A DNA stretch of 64,000 nt, taken from contig CM034547.1 in NCBI GenBank assembly GCA_020055645.1, positions 31,496,513 to 31,560,512 of the forward strand, in the 5' to 3' direction. The notes under the pieces are model-generated. The model worked only from the letters and a program-made list of their open reading frames with translations. It was not told the DNA's origin and did not search any database. This DNA comes from Tomocerus qinae. Its lineage: Eukaryota; Arthropoda; Collembola; Entomobryomorpha; Tomoceridae. This document shows, one piece after another, positions 1 to 12,878 of this stretch; the stretch's first letter is position 1, and every line of letters starts with the position of its first letter. A program made the translations under genes and the position numbers.

Positions 1-736
1 TCATAGAAGTGTTGTTTTATTTTTCTTGCTTGGAATGGCTACATTCTATTGAAAATACAGCTTACAAAATATAATCTATCAAAATCTACTGTCTCTTATA
101 GTACCGTTTATACAAAACGCTACAAGGAACAAATTGAGGTATAAAGCTAAAAATAATGATTGGCGTAGACATTTCTGGTTTTTGTTTATTGAAAACGTGT
201 AGTTTGTGGCCTATTTGCAACCAAATTATTACGTTTAACTGCTATCTGCTTCTGGAAATTTATTGTATTACCACAAGGAATTACAAGAAGAACGGAGTAA
301 TATATTCGCTTAAAAAGTCAATGACAACATTTAGATTTAGAATGCTATGTTATAGTAGGTACTAGAATAGAATTCCGTAAGTCAGATCGAGGGACGGCTA
401 TAAACCACTATGACATCCTGCTGCATGTATGTGGTAATATACACGAATAGAGTACTTCTGGATTGGTGCTCTTTTGTCTATTGTAGTCCATGTATATAGT
501 GTCACGGTCATGCATTTGATAAAACAGTTATAATTTGCTGACCCAAACCTAATCAGCTATAAGGTAATTAAATAGCAACTTTTCACCGGACATTTGTAGA
601 ACAAACTAACTACTTATACACCAAAAAGAACTGCATCCACTTCTTTGTTCGTGATCCTATGTAGACACAGATAGGTTCACAGTGCAGTTGTATTATATTA
701 CCAACTTTAGAATGAGCATTAACAATTAAAGAAAAA
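1..736. other. Intergenic, no gene seen
   Basis: AT-rich sequence before the receptor kinase. The short open frames show no signal peptide, domain or usable splice pattern. It presumably includes the promoter of the gene starting at 737, but I see no clear core motif. Confidence 0.5.
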
Positions 737-3700
737 ATGCACAACTTTGTGTTTGTTGTGCCATTTTTGACTTTGTTTTCGACCCCTTTCGTCTTTCCCT
801 TCTTTTCAGCAGAAGACAGTAAAAATCCGACTGTAGAGTTATTGGAAGTGAAATTTTTTACTAACGACGAAGTTAAGATAATTTCCCAAAATTGCTTCAA
901 AATACCAACAACCTTCAAAGAGATAGCGTTTTCTTGTAAATCAAGCTATCCTACAGAATGGAAATTTACTGATGCACCGGTCAGTATCACACAATGAAAT
1001 TTAAACATGATTGCAATACTTAAATTATTTAATGATTATAATATGTACTCATGCATGTATCCAGAAATTTTGTCAAGGGGGGGGGGCGCAATCACAAATA
1101 ATGTCGCGACATTTTTTTGCAATTTTTGGCCCATTTTGAGAAAACTTTTCTCTTTTTCTCCGATTTAGGGGGGGGGGCGCTCCCTACTGGATACGTGTTT
1201 GAATTGTACATGTATATATTGAATTTTTACTAATCGCTGTTCGTAATTTTACTTTCTGGTTTTCCTGATCAGCACAAAGACAATAATATCAAAGATATCA
1301 AGATTTCTAAGAGCAGGGCATTTACTGCATTCGACAATAATGGGACTTTTAGTTTTCATTCCAACCTTACATTGAGATTCAAGGACCCATCAGTTCTACA
1401 AAACCTAACATGCAGAGGTGCAAAGAGACAACAACTCCAAATGAAAAACACGTCAGTTATTGTAAAAGAAGGACAAGCTTGCCATATTAAGTTTTGCTTG
1501 GAATCCAAAGTTGACACAGCAGGTGAAGTTTTGCGTTCACTATCAATGTCAAGTACGACAAATTCCCACCTACTTTTAACATTATTCTCCGTTTTTTGCA
1601 GAAAAGTAGTATTGATGTTCCTAACTAAAACCGTTAATGCCAAATAACTCAAATAAGCAATGAATGAATAATTTGTAAATTCCGATTTAGTTGTTCATAA
1701 TAATCGTAACAGAGAAGGCCTCAATCCTGGATGTTTGATGCAATTGGAAGTAGATAGCGAAAATAAAAGGTTTAACTGTAAAAATACCATTGCTGCACAA
1801 AACGAAAATTCAGACTTGGCCGACAATGACACAGAATCTACAGATGAGCAAGCCCAACAACTTCCAGAATCACCAATATTGACAAGGTTGATCACTTGCC
1901 ACACTGAGGATGAGTGCAATGCCATATTTAAATCGGTAAAAAATCTGTAAAATATTGAGAGCCTTTTTCGAGCAAGGAGCCTGTAGAACATTTGATACAA
2001 TTGTACATTCATAATGTGTTAAATACTGTGCGATAAGAAAATCCATAAAGCTTGTAGTATAGTACAAGCATTCACTATAAGAATGTGACTTTTATTCACT
2101 GGCTTTATAATTAAAGATATAGTGGCCTAGCCGAAATTGATTCGCTGAGGATATAATTGGCCTTTTTTAATGTGATGGAATATTACCCTAACTAGATTTC
2201 TTAAAAAGATTGGATGGTCATAATGAAGTAATTAAAGTATAATAAATGTATTTCAGGACGACCATGAATGCAATGGTTCAACAGTAATTTTGAATTGCAC
2301 TCATGCCAACTGTAAGAGCCTCAATCCGTCTATGGAGCCAGGAATAATCGTATGCAGTAACGGTGTCACTTCAGTGGCACGTCGGTATTTCGTTACAAAT
2401 GCATTGGGAAATGAAAAACACTTAACACTACGTTAGTAATTTCAGTCCTGAAATATGGATTTACTTCATCACTAAAATGTTTTATCTGTACCCTCAAAAT
2501 GTCTGTGACCAAAGTATGAATTTATGGAAGCCGGTTGATTGACAAAAAATAAAAATCTCAAAAATGGTCCCCAAGGATAGTTTGGCAAAAGCGATTTTAG
2601 CCTGGTCGGATAGTTTGGCAAAATGTAAAAGGTCTACGTGATAAATAAATATCCCTGTAAGGTATAATAAGGTGGGAGATGTATTCATAACCGTTACCTT
2701 CGATAGACAGCTAGGAGATATGGGAAGAAATAAATAATATTATCCCTTTCAGTTTATAAAAAATATAGCAATGAATCTGAAAAAACACTTACAGTACCTA
2801 GTTTGGTTGTTATTTATGACCTTTGACTTATTATAAACCAATTGGTTGTGTTGAAAATACGATGTGATATGATGAATAAATTATTTGATAAATTTTTGCT
2901 GATTATTTTGCTGAAATCAAAAATAAAATAATCTTGCACATGTAAAACAAGATTTTACTAACATGTCCGCAAAGTCCACATTTGCCAATCTGCCCATTGA
3001 GGCTTTGCCAAAATATACTTACAGAAAAAAATCTCTTTTGTCAGAACATATAGACCTAGATAATCCTAGAACATTTGATGCTTCTGATGCTATGATGTGT
3101 TAGCAATATAATTATTAATTACTAGCATTTAGGATGAAAAATAATTTATTTGAAATTCTAGATTTTGAAAAACATTGGAAGGATTCCGGTGGAGAATCGA
3201 TAGGAATACAAACAGTAAACGAGAGTTTTTATGTTGGAAAAAATTTCTCACTGACATGTAAAGCAACGTCCTGGCGTTTCAGTTACGGATTTGTGTGGTC
3301 TCTTCTAAACTTGAACGATTCAGTTAATATATTATACACGCGTGAGTGAAACTTTTAACGTTATAATACATTCATAGTAATGTTGACTAAATATACTGAA
3401 TTGATTTTTTGGAAAGCCAACTTTCTCTTTCATGTGAAAAACATTATTACCGGAGGAGTAAATCAGAGCTTAAGTAAAAGCTTTTCCCCGGTTGATCTTA
3501 ACGGATAGCTTTTACTAGTGTACATTACATACTATTATCATAAATGATAAGATCGCTTTTTGTAAACAGAGCCACAATAATCCAAACATACTTTTCAAAA
3601 TAGCGTTTTAATTAACGTATTTGATCTAACCGAAATCACGTTTTTAGTTAATTTTCACCAAGTTTGTATAACGAATAGTGCCATTTTTTTCTTTGATGCA

Positions 3701-6700
3701 GATGGAGAAGAAACAATCGACGAAACTGAATTCATGTACATTAACACCATGAATTTTCAGGTCAATAAATCTGGTGATTATGAAATAGCTTGCATTGGAC
3801 CGAAGTGGAATTCTTTTGATTGGGTCTATTCAACAATCAACATAACTATTAAGGGTAATTGAAAAGTCAACTTTTACTTGTGCAAAATATTACTAAGATT
3901 AAGCATAATATAGGATACAAAAGTCTATACTTTACCCTGAGGCCAACCAACGGTTCTCTCTTTGAATATAGTAATGGTAACATTTTCACTTTCACACTTT
4001 CACCTACCTTTCACCTGAATTGACCTGAATTTAACTTCGAATGAGATTTTGATATGGTGAAAGTAAAATTTATTATTCTGCTACTACTGATCTTCTACTT
4101 TTAATCTAATCTGTATTTGTATACATTTAGATCCGGTAGAGCCATACAATGTTAGTATTATTAAACTTGAAGGAAAGCCAGAGGAAAACATAACCGCAAT
4201 ACTCGAATGCAAAGCCAATGGAGATCCGCTCCCCAAATACGAATGGAAATTTAGGACTCCGACTGGACTTTTAGTAAGTTAATCAGCTACCAAAGCATTT
4301 CGTATTTAAACTTTTGGTTTCGTTGCAAATACTGAAATGTCTTTATATTATGTAAATCGTAGAACTGTTTGCTATATCATATCAATAAATAATGGTCCCC
4401 ATTTCTTCTTAATGTGATAATATTTTAGTATTGATATTTCATGTACAAACGCAACTAATGCGTGATATAAGTTTCTCATCATTTCAATACGTGGACGTTA
4501 TATTAGAAAATGTTTTAAAAGTAATAAAAATAATGATCTCTAGACATTTGGTGCTGATCAAAAAAATCCATACTTCTCTGTGCAAAATATAAATGATGGT
4601 ACATTCAGTAGAATAGGAATTAGGAAATCTACTTCAGTAAAATGGAAAGCATACATTTGCAATGCTAGTAGCAGTTTTGGGAGTGAAGAAAGAAGCTATA
4701 GTAATGACTTTACTTTACTTTCACGAAACACTTTATCAATTTTATTCTGTATGTTATGTAATAATTAAGAATTAAGGCTTTTTGTTCATCTTAAGTTATG
4801 GAAGATAAATCTGACGAAACTCGAAGACATCGAAGACATATAGTTTATGCTATTGTCTCCACCCTGGTCATGATAGCAGCAGGAACGGGATTTGGCTGTG
4901 CTTGTTTCATAATCAGGAAACAAAGAAAGAGACTTAAAGAATTATCTGATGATGAAATTCATGAATTCCAGCACGGAAATCCCGAGTCGAACAATGCAAT
5001 GTTACTTCCTTACAATGTTGCTTATGAAATTTCTCCAGAAAAAATTTTCATAGGTTAGTTTGCTTTCTCCTTTCTTTGACTTATCCGTATCTGCATAATA
5101 TTTCAATTTAAAATATCCATGTGAAATAATTTATTAATTACAGAAGGGATTGTTCTGGGTGAAGGACAGTTTGCGCAAGTAGTAACTGGAAAAGTGTGTT
5201 CTGAGAATGTAGCAATAAAAACTCTGAAGCCGTCAGCAGATGTACTGTACTTTAAGGCTCTTTTAAGCGAGCTGAAAATCTTGTGTTATGTTGGGGAGCA
5301 CCCAAATATTGTCAATTTGATAGGCGCAAGTACTAAAAATATCAGAAAGAGTAAGAACCTTGATACTTGACACATTCAGGCACATTCAGCACAATTACCC
5401 ATTAATAAATTATTTTATTGGCCACTTTATTTTAGAGGAAGTATATATCATCATGGAATACTGTGCCAATGGAAGTATGCTACAGATGTTGAGAAAGTCC
5501 CGAGAAATGTTCATAAATCGTTTAAATAATGGAAACGATGATTATAAAATCAGCAGAAAAAGGTTTACCCTTTTAACTTAAACAAAAACAATAATAGGAA
5601 CCCATGCATGAACCCACTGACTTGTGAATATTTAAGATATTGGAAATGGGGACAATATTTTGTAGAACGAATTGCACGAAAAATTATTGTCAATTAGCAT
5701 TTTACATATTTAACATTATTGTTGTTGTTTACCAATCTTTTTAGAGCAAGTTACCCTTATTTTTTGTAATAATATATCCAATACACAAATAATGTTAGTA
5801 TAATTTGTAGTAATACATTCAACAACTCTTCTAGTGTCGTCAATTACGAAAACGGAGCAACGAAACATTTGACCACTCAAGACTTAGCTAAATGGGCTTG
5901 TGACATAGCCAACGGAATGGAATTTCTCAGACAAAAAAATGTAACTTTTTCATTAATTTATAAATATTTCGGACTTATCTAGATTGAATTATGACTCAGT
6001 ATTACCTAAGCAAGTTTTATATATGCGGTTTATGCTTTGAAGGTTATTCATGGTGACTTGGCCGCAAGAAACGTTTTGATATCAGCCAGTATGCAAGCAA
6101 AAGTAGGCGACTTTGGTTTGGCAAAACAACTCTTCGAATACTCTATTTATATACAAAAGCTCAATGTAATTTTTTTCACATTTTCCACCTTGTCTACGCT
6201 TTCGAAAGATTGTCAATCGTTGTATGCAATGTGCACACGACATATCTTGCCAATTATCAATATCAGTTACTTAAAACTGACTGATATTTTTTGCAGTGTC
6301 CACTGCCTCTAAAATGGATGGCCCTAGAATCTCTGCAAGATCTTGAATTTTCTCTTGATTCAGATATATGGAGTTATGGGATTACAATGTGGGAGATTTT
6401 TTCTTTGGGACAAACTCCATACCCTGGAATTCCACAATGGGATTTCGAATCCTATAAATTGTTAATAAATGGATATCGTATGGAGAAACCAGATTTCGCT
6501 AATAACGCAATGTAAGTATACTTTTCAAATAAAGTTATTTGTATCAAATCATTTGACATTTAGCATTGTAATATTGATTTGCATGGCATAATATTTATTT
6601 TTATGGTTTGTTGGGGATGAAAAATCGTGCTGGTATTTTGATATCAACAAAACTAAGTGAAGTAATTTTATACATTTTTGACAGATATGAGCTGATGCTG

Positions 6701-6784
6701 CGATGCTGGGACAGCGATCCGAAACAAAGACCGTCTTTCAAGGAGTTAAGATTTTGGATTCAAGAAGAACTGTCCCGATTATAA
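737..6784 (+). CDS. PVR-like (PDGF/VEGF receptor family) receptor tyrosine kinase
   Basis: Exons 737-979, 1273-1522, 1691-1935, 2257-2431, 3162-3341, 3702-3854, 4131-4273, 4544-4748, 4796-5053, 5144-5350, 5436-5562, 5835-5940, 6043-6165, 6297-6511 and 6685-6784 join in frame to 909 aa. A signal peptide (about residues 1-25) is followed by a divergent Ig-like ectodomain of about 500 residues with scattered Cys and N-glycosylation sites, a membrane helix at about 547-570, and a kinase domain from about 618 to the C terminus. The kinase has the glycine loop GEGQFAQV, VAIK (Lys643), a short kinase insert, HGDLAARN (767-774), DFG (787) and PLPLKWMALESL. The PLP-KWMA-ES activation segment is typical of the PDGFR/VEGFR class, so it should act at the cell surface on PVF-type ligands (inferred). 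Oddities: the HRD arginine is Gly, and the tail after the kinase is almost absent. The end of exon 8 is uncertain, because an alternative donor at 4700 has the same phase. The ectodomain exons are less certain than the kinase exons. Confidence 0.85.
1055..1197. repeat. Short inverted-repeat element with poly-G blocks in receptor intron 1
   Basis: The left end ATGTATCCAG and right end CTGGATACGT are inverted copies. Just inside each end is a run of about ten G followed by CGC. The interior has ATGTCGCGACAT. It looks like a short non-autonomous element and lies within the intron between 979 and 1273. Confidence 0.45.
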
Positions 6785-7286
6785 TTAAGATCACCATCAT
6801 TATCACTTACTTCACAGTGTCGTCGATACAACGAACGAACGTCGAACCTTTATTTTATTGTTTCATGTTTTTGGTAGATGGTAAGGATAGTGATATCTGT
6901 ATAGTACTTGTCCCTAATTTATTTGTAATAGTAAAATAAAACTGCGATATAAGTATGATTTTATTAAATGGACCTCGAAACATATTATTGTCACAAGAAG
7001 TTCACAACATTCACAAGCCCAGGTTAAAGGATTGTAAAATGTGTCTACATGTTCTGTATAGTGATCATTCCAATGAGCCACAATGCACTACGTCCGCCAT
7101 TGATAAAGATTATACAACAGTGTATACATTCTTATCAGTGTTTGGCTTCTGATAATATTGCTGATAAGATATTGGTAATTTGTTATCATAATCATTATGA
7201 ACGAAAGAGCTTCGCCATGTATATGTACCTACAAGGATTTAAAAATTGAGTAGCTTAGCCAGTACTAGAAACTAGTGAGACTAATC
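6785..7286. other. Intergenic between receptor kinase and acid phosphatase
   Basis: Both flanking genes read rightward. AATAAA-type signals near 6936 could end the kinase transcript. No coding exon is supported here. Confidence 0.45.
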
Positions 7287-9407
7287 ATGTTAACGAAAAA
7301 TATCGTATTTGTAAATATTTTGGATATAATGTTGGTTCTGTATGTAGAAATCATCACGCAAGTTAAAACTCAGAATATGACAGTGTCTTCTCATCTAACA
7401 TCTTCCACCGTAAATCTCAGCACCTTGGACCAAGTACAAATTGTAATTAATCATCCTAAGACTTTTCTTCTTTCATTGTTTTCTTTATCATTAAAGCAAT
7501 ATTTTTAGGAATATTTAAGACAATTTTGTGTATATCATATACATCTATAAATCACTCATTTACTCCTTTAAAAGATGCACAAATAAAATAAAACTTCAGA
7601 AGTGGAATGAGGAATTAATTGAGTTGTGTTTCCTAATGGACAAAGGTCTTTCGGCATGGCATTTCTGTACCAGAAAATGACGTGTCCTACCTGTTCCACA
7701 ATAAAATTGAAGATTATTCATGGCCGAATGCACCAGGAGAGCTGACCACAGTGTTGTATATTCATATTTTACTTTTCCACTTTCACTCGATTTTTAATAC
7801 AAATACAAAATATACAATTTAGAATGTTTTCTGGTAGTGATTTAATTTAGTAATTTATGTCATTATATTCATTATTAAATAGGATGGAAAGTATTATCAA
7901 CTTAAACTGGCTCAATACTTAAAGAAGAGATACAAAGGTTTCGTCTCCTCCGAATATCTCCAAGATAATGTGGAAATGTTTAGTTCATTTTCGGAAAGTT
8001 GTAAGGAAAGCTTGAAGATATTGACCCAAGAGTTGTATTCACAATTACCTAATATTAATTATTCAGAACACGCGATCCCTGAGTTAGAGGACAATGTAAT
8101 TTCAGGATACACATTCCAATCTAATAATTCTATAGTCGCACTGTTTTGTTTGCCTGTGTATGAAACAATTGTAAATCAAATATCCCATCTAACGATGTTT
8201 TCATTTAAAAGATTCTGAGAATGTCCAAACCCTGTGCAAAATGGGACGATCTTTATAAAAATGCCAAAGCAGATATCAAGGACAGAGTACTAAATAATTC
8301 ATCCACTATTGCGGTAGACGGAGATGACGGTAGCAAAACTTACATTGTCTTGGAAGATTACATTTCCCGTTATACCGGGATCAATGGAAAGGATTTAGAT
8401 CACATAAGGAAGTTACATACAGTGCTAATTACCCAAGTAAAGTATTATCTTTTATTTTTATTTAACACAATTCGCGACAAAAACTGTTAAGCGAATGTTA
8501 GTTTTGAAATCATAATTAGGTAAAATAATTTGTCATAAAAGCTATTGACTTTAGAAATTTTGCAACATCAGTTTACCTTCCTGGGGGACCACATTGCTTC
8601 ATTCAAAATCATTTCTCAGTCTCGTAAAAGGATCTTACAGTGCTTTAACATATACTGATGAAATGAAAAAGCTGAAAGGCGGTCCTTTGTTAAAGATTCT
8701 GGGGGAAAATTTCCATACAAAACATGGGAAAATGATATTTTACTCTGGACATGCAACCACTATGGCCAGTTTGCTAAATATCTTTTCAGAATTTGAGTTG
8801 GAGTTTCTTCAATTCAGTGGAGCACTAATTTTTGAGTTGCATGGGTCGGACATACATGTAAACATTTTTATTTTAATCATTTAAACATTTAATGCACATA
8901 AATTATTTGTGTTGCAAATTAGTGAGCTATCCATAGGAAATATCAGTGCATTTGAATTTACAAATTAATGAATGCAGATATTTTATCGGAACGAAATGGA
9001 GGAAAGAGAAATCTCAATAAATATTGGAGCAACTAATATTGATCGGGTCTGTACATCCACCTATTGCATGTATAAGCAGACTGACTTTGATAAATTGTGT
9101 GGAAAGTATGCAGTTAAAAATTATGACAAAGAATGTGACTTTACTGACGCGAACCCGACGGACTTCCCCTTGAAAGGTATTTAATTAAACGATATTGAAT
9201 TATAAAATTGAAAGCCAGACGTTCTCTTGGCTATTTAATTATTCCTAGATTAAGAATCGCCAAATTAAAATTTTTTCAGAGCTTCTGACCGCTATTTTCC
9301 TATTAGCGCTGTTTCCAATACTCTTGTACGTTTTTGTTAAGATTTTGTACTTCAGAAGTAAAAATGACGAGTTTTCGCCACTGTTACGTACACACAAAGT
9401 TTTTTAA
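7287..9407 (+). CDS. Histidine acid phosphatase-like type I membrane protein, proton donor Asp missing
   Basis: Exons 7287-7442, 7646-7750, 7883-8095, 8212-8436, 8555-8857, 8978-9176 and 9280-9407 join to 442 aa, about the length of lysosomal/prostatic acid phosphatases. The order is an N-terminal hydrophobic segment, the phosphohistidine motif RHGISVP (Arg55-His56), GELTTDGKYYQLKLAQYL (matching the family's ELT-x-G-x-x-Q region), LPSW at 240-243, the second motif YSGHATTM at 296-303, a Cys-rich distal region, and a C-terminal membrane helix with a short tail. Family members hydrolyse phosphomonoesters in lysosomes or outside the cell. In prostatic and lysosomal enzymes the second motif is His-Asp and the Asp donates the proton; here it is His299-Ala300. 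The nucleophile motif is intact, so activity may be reduced or lost (inference). Exon phases all close, so I do not see a pseudogene. Confidence 0.85.
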
Positions 9408-9717
9408 TCATTTCATTAAGTATACAATATGAACTAGATTAAAAATTATGAGATGAAACATAATTAAAAGAATTTGAAAATAAAAAATTAATATGACCGG
9501 ATCCGTAGAGCTTTCTTCTTCTCATAACCTGCAAGCAAAAATTTCGCAAGTGCAAATTTTATTTATTTACGCATACTGAATATTCACTGATATTGACAAT
9601 ATAGTAGGGTATTCCATATAAAGCATTGTCGGTAGTTTACTGTGAAAACATTGAAGAAATATATTTAACTATAATAAATATAGGATTTTAACTACGAGAC
9701 ACGAGTACATAAAAGCA
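9408..9717. other. Convergent intergenic gap
   Basis: Separates the rightward phosphatase from the leftward lipocalin. It is AT-rich and AATAAA-like motifs occur on both strands. No gene is seen. Confidence 0.4.
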
Positions 9718-11984
9718 TTAGCTGGAACATGCTTCGTAATCAATGTGGTAAGAGTTTGCTGCATCAAATCCCAGAAAATGGACATGCTCCAAAATTTTAA
9801 CAGCGTCTTCATCTTCTACGTTTTTCTGTGTTGAAATGACGGACCAACTCTTTTTTGTGTCAGAACCATCCGCATCATGATCGTGGCATAGAACAATCAC
9901 CCAAAAACTTTTATTGTCACTTAGTGTGAAGTAAATGTTGGTCTCAACAACTGCAAACAGATTTTTAAAAATTATTTTCATGCAAAGGCATAGCAGAAAA
10001 TGTATTAATATTTTATAATTTACCCTTATCTCCACTTGTGTTGTAAATTATTGTGCAATTTTGATATTCAAAAGTATTATCGTGACTATTGCATTTCATA
10101 GATGCATTTTTTCCACCGAAACCAAACCATGTTCCATCACTCTCCCCAATTTTTGGTTGCCAAATAAGCCGTGGACAGAACTGTGACAAATCGTCTTCCG
10201 CTGTTAAAGTTTTATTTAGAAAAAGTTCTGCAACTTGGTAAGCTTCAAATTTAGTCTTGAATGGAATGTAAAATCCCCCTCCAGGCATGGCATCCAGCAG
10301 CTGATGTAAAAATGGTAGACAATTTATACAATGATAAATATATTTTTATAATGTTATTATTAATTGATACAAAAAAATTTATATGATGCTCAAAGAGCAT
10401 TTTCAGCATAAAGAATATTTTTTAAGGCCTGGACAACTTGGATAACGACCTAAGTGCTGTTGTCTACACCTACGTGCAACATTCAGAAATAGAATTTCAT
10501 GAACATGAAGATAATCGATTGCAATGAAACAGAAAAAATTGATTTTCATGAAACAGAAAAAATTGATTTTCATGAAACAGAAAAAATTGATTTTCATGAA
10601 ACAGAAAAAATTGATTTTCATGAAACAGAAAAAATTGATTTTCATGAAACAGAAAAAATTGATTTTCATGAAACAGAAAAAATTGATTTTCATGAAACAG
10701 AAAAAATTGATTTTCATGAAACAGAAAAAATTGATTTTCATGAAACAGAAAAAATTGATTTTCATGAAACAGAAAAAATTGATTTTCATGAAACAGAAAA
10801 AATTGATTTTCATGAAACAGAAGAAAATTGATTTTCAGGAAAAAGAAGAAAATCAATCTTCATGAAAAAATAAGAAAATCAATCTTCATGATAAATAAGA
10901 AAATCTATTTTCAGGAAAAAGAAGAAAATCAATCTTCATGAAAAAATAAGAAAATCAATCTTCATGATAAATAAGAAAATCTATTTTCATGAAAAAGAAG
11001 AAAATCAATCTTCATGAAAAAATAAGAAAATCAATCTTCATGGTAAATAAGAAAATCTATTTTCATGAAAAGAAGAAAATCAATCTTCATGAAAAAGAAG
11101 AAAATCAATCTTCATGAAAAAAAAGAAAATCAATCTTCATGAAAAATAAGAAAATCAATCTTCATAAAAAATAAGAAAATCAATCTTCATTAAAGCCAAG
11201 AAAATTGATTTTCATAAAAAAGAAGAAAATCTATTTTCATGAAAAAGAAGAAAATCAATCTTCATGAAAACCAAGAAAATTGATTTTCATGAAAAAGAAG
11301 AAAATTTGTTTTCATGAAAAATAAGAAAATCAATCTTCACGAAAGCCAAGAAAATTGATTTTCATAAAAAAGAAGAAAATCTATTTTCATGAAAAAGAAG
11401 AAAATCAATCTTCACGAAAGCCAAGAAAATTGATTTTCATAAAAAAGAAGAAAATCTATTTTCATGAAAAAGAAGAAAATCAATCTTCATGAAAACCAAG
11501 AAAATTGATTTTCATGAAAAAGAAGAAAATTTGTTTTCATGAAAAATAAGAAAATCAATCTTCATGAAAAATAAGAAAATCAATTTTCATGAAAACTAAG
11601 GAAAGCAATCTTTATGAAAAATAAGAAAATCAATTTTCATGTTCGTGAAAAAGGCATTGGTTAATTCCTAGTTAAATTCAATCAATGGAAAAAATCAATC
11701 ACCATGAATAAAGATGTATTGTATTTAAATTATATTATTAAAACAATTGATTTGTTTTCGAGAAGATTCAGTTAAACAATTCTCCTGAAAAAAATTTGTA
11801 GTATTCATTTTTGATATTTATTCATTATTTAGTAGTATTAGTTCTTTGTTCTTACTGACTGCTGGGTTAGATTTGCCAAAGTTGGAACGATGCATTCTCC
11901 TTCTTCCACTGTATCTTTCAAAGCATTAGTACCTTGAAAAACTATTGCAAAAACAATGATGTTTATAATGCTAAATGAAACCAT
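9718..11984 (-). CDS. Divergent lipocalin, secreted
   Basis: Three exons on the minus strand (11856-11984, 10024-10300, 9718-9950) join in phase to 211 aa. Exon 1 encodes a signal peptide (residues 1-20, ending near GTNA) and a short mature start with one Cys. The distal part resembles the apolipoprotein D/insect lipocalin pattern: a Tyr-Phe-Thr-Leu strand, FWVIVLCHDHD, then KSWSVISTQ, a helix (DEDAVKILEHVHFLGFD) and a final Cys five residues from the expected end. The first lipocalin signature (G-x-W) is not obvious. Such proteins bind small hydrophobic ligands outside cells. Assignment rests on the C-terminal half and on the size; a lineage-specific secreted protein with a lipocalin fold is the realistic alternative. 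The long first intron carries the minisatellite at 10514-11650. Confidence 0.6.
10514..11650. repeat. 24-bp minisatellite, with degenerate extension, in lipocalin intron 1
   Basis: About a dozen almost identical 24-bp units (GAAACAGAAAAAATTGATTT plus TCAT) run from about 10524 to 10820. To about 11650 they become variable units of about 26-28 bp, alternating AATCAATCTTCATGAAAA and AATTGATTTTCATGAAAA. Because the period is a multiple of three, several frames stay open on both strands. These are not genes. Confidence 0.9.
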
Positions 11985-12878
11985 TTTTTTGAGAAACTGG
12001 ATATATTTTAAATGATTGACTAAAAATCGTACTTCTGGTAAACAGAACTAAAGCCAGATGACTACTAAGCAAGTTAGAAGAAATAAGCGAGCTGGTCTTA
12101 CCACTTCAGTTGACCAGTTTAGTAATAAACATAAGCGAAGAAGTTTATTTGAAGGTAAGTCAAGATTTTTATTAATCCATTCACAATATAGCTGTAGAAG
12201 TCCATGGCCTGCATTTTAGATTACAGATACCTGAGTGCTGCACTGCTGTGAGATAAGCAAGTTCAGCATAAAATAATTTAATGCTTCCTGAAATTCAACT
12301 TCACATGAAACTTTTATGAGATTAGATATGTTCGTGATATTTATTTCTTCAGAAGAGTCAAAGCGGTTTGCTACTGTAGGACAGCATTGCAATAGTTATG
12401 CCCATTTATACAATACAATCCTCCTTTTCATTCATGTCATGGCCAGTATATTTAATTAGTAGGTAATGCAGAAGTGCTCCCGGAACTTTGAAAAGTGGTT
12501 TTGTGGTAAATGAAGACTTTGTTCAATTCTTAACATGATAAACGTATTCGTCTTTATTCTCATGGATGAAATACAAAAAGTAGGTATAAGTATATCCAAA
12601 TAATATTGTTAAGGACTGTAAAGACTATATACTGTACCTATACTAAGTACTCTAATACTCATTGGCAAAATAATGCTAATGGTAAACAATACGATTGCCA
12701 CTACTACATACTTACCAATTCAATACCATTATTTTGTTTTGTAAATCCAATGCTGTAAAACACCAAAGAATTCCACTAAAGTACTGATTTATTATACTAG
12801 TATTCAATGGAGTGTTAGTACAAAAAGTAACGAATCTAAATCTAATCTAAATAAAAATAACTAAACATTGGACTGCAA
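11985..12878. other. Intergenic, no gene seen
   Basis: Lies between the lipocalin start and the 3' end of cysteine-rich gene A, both on the minus strand. It should include the lipocalin promoter. No coding exon is supported. Confidence 0.45.

Noticed and set aside
10403-10865. Overlapping open frames of 110-136 codons made of 8-residue repeats
   Set aside because: Produced by a 24-bp minisatellite, open in several frames on both strands, inside the lipocalin intron.
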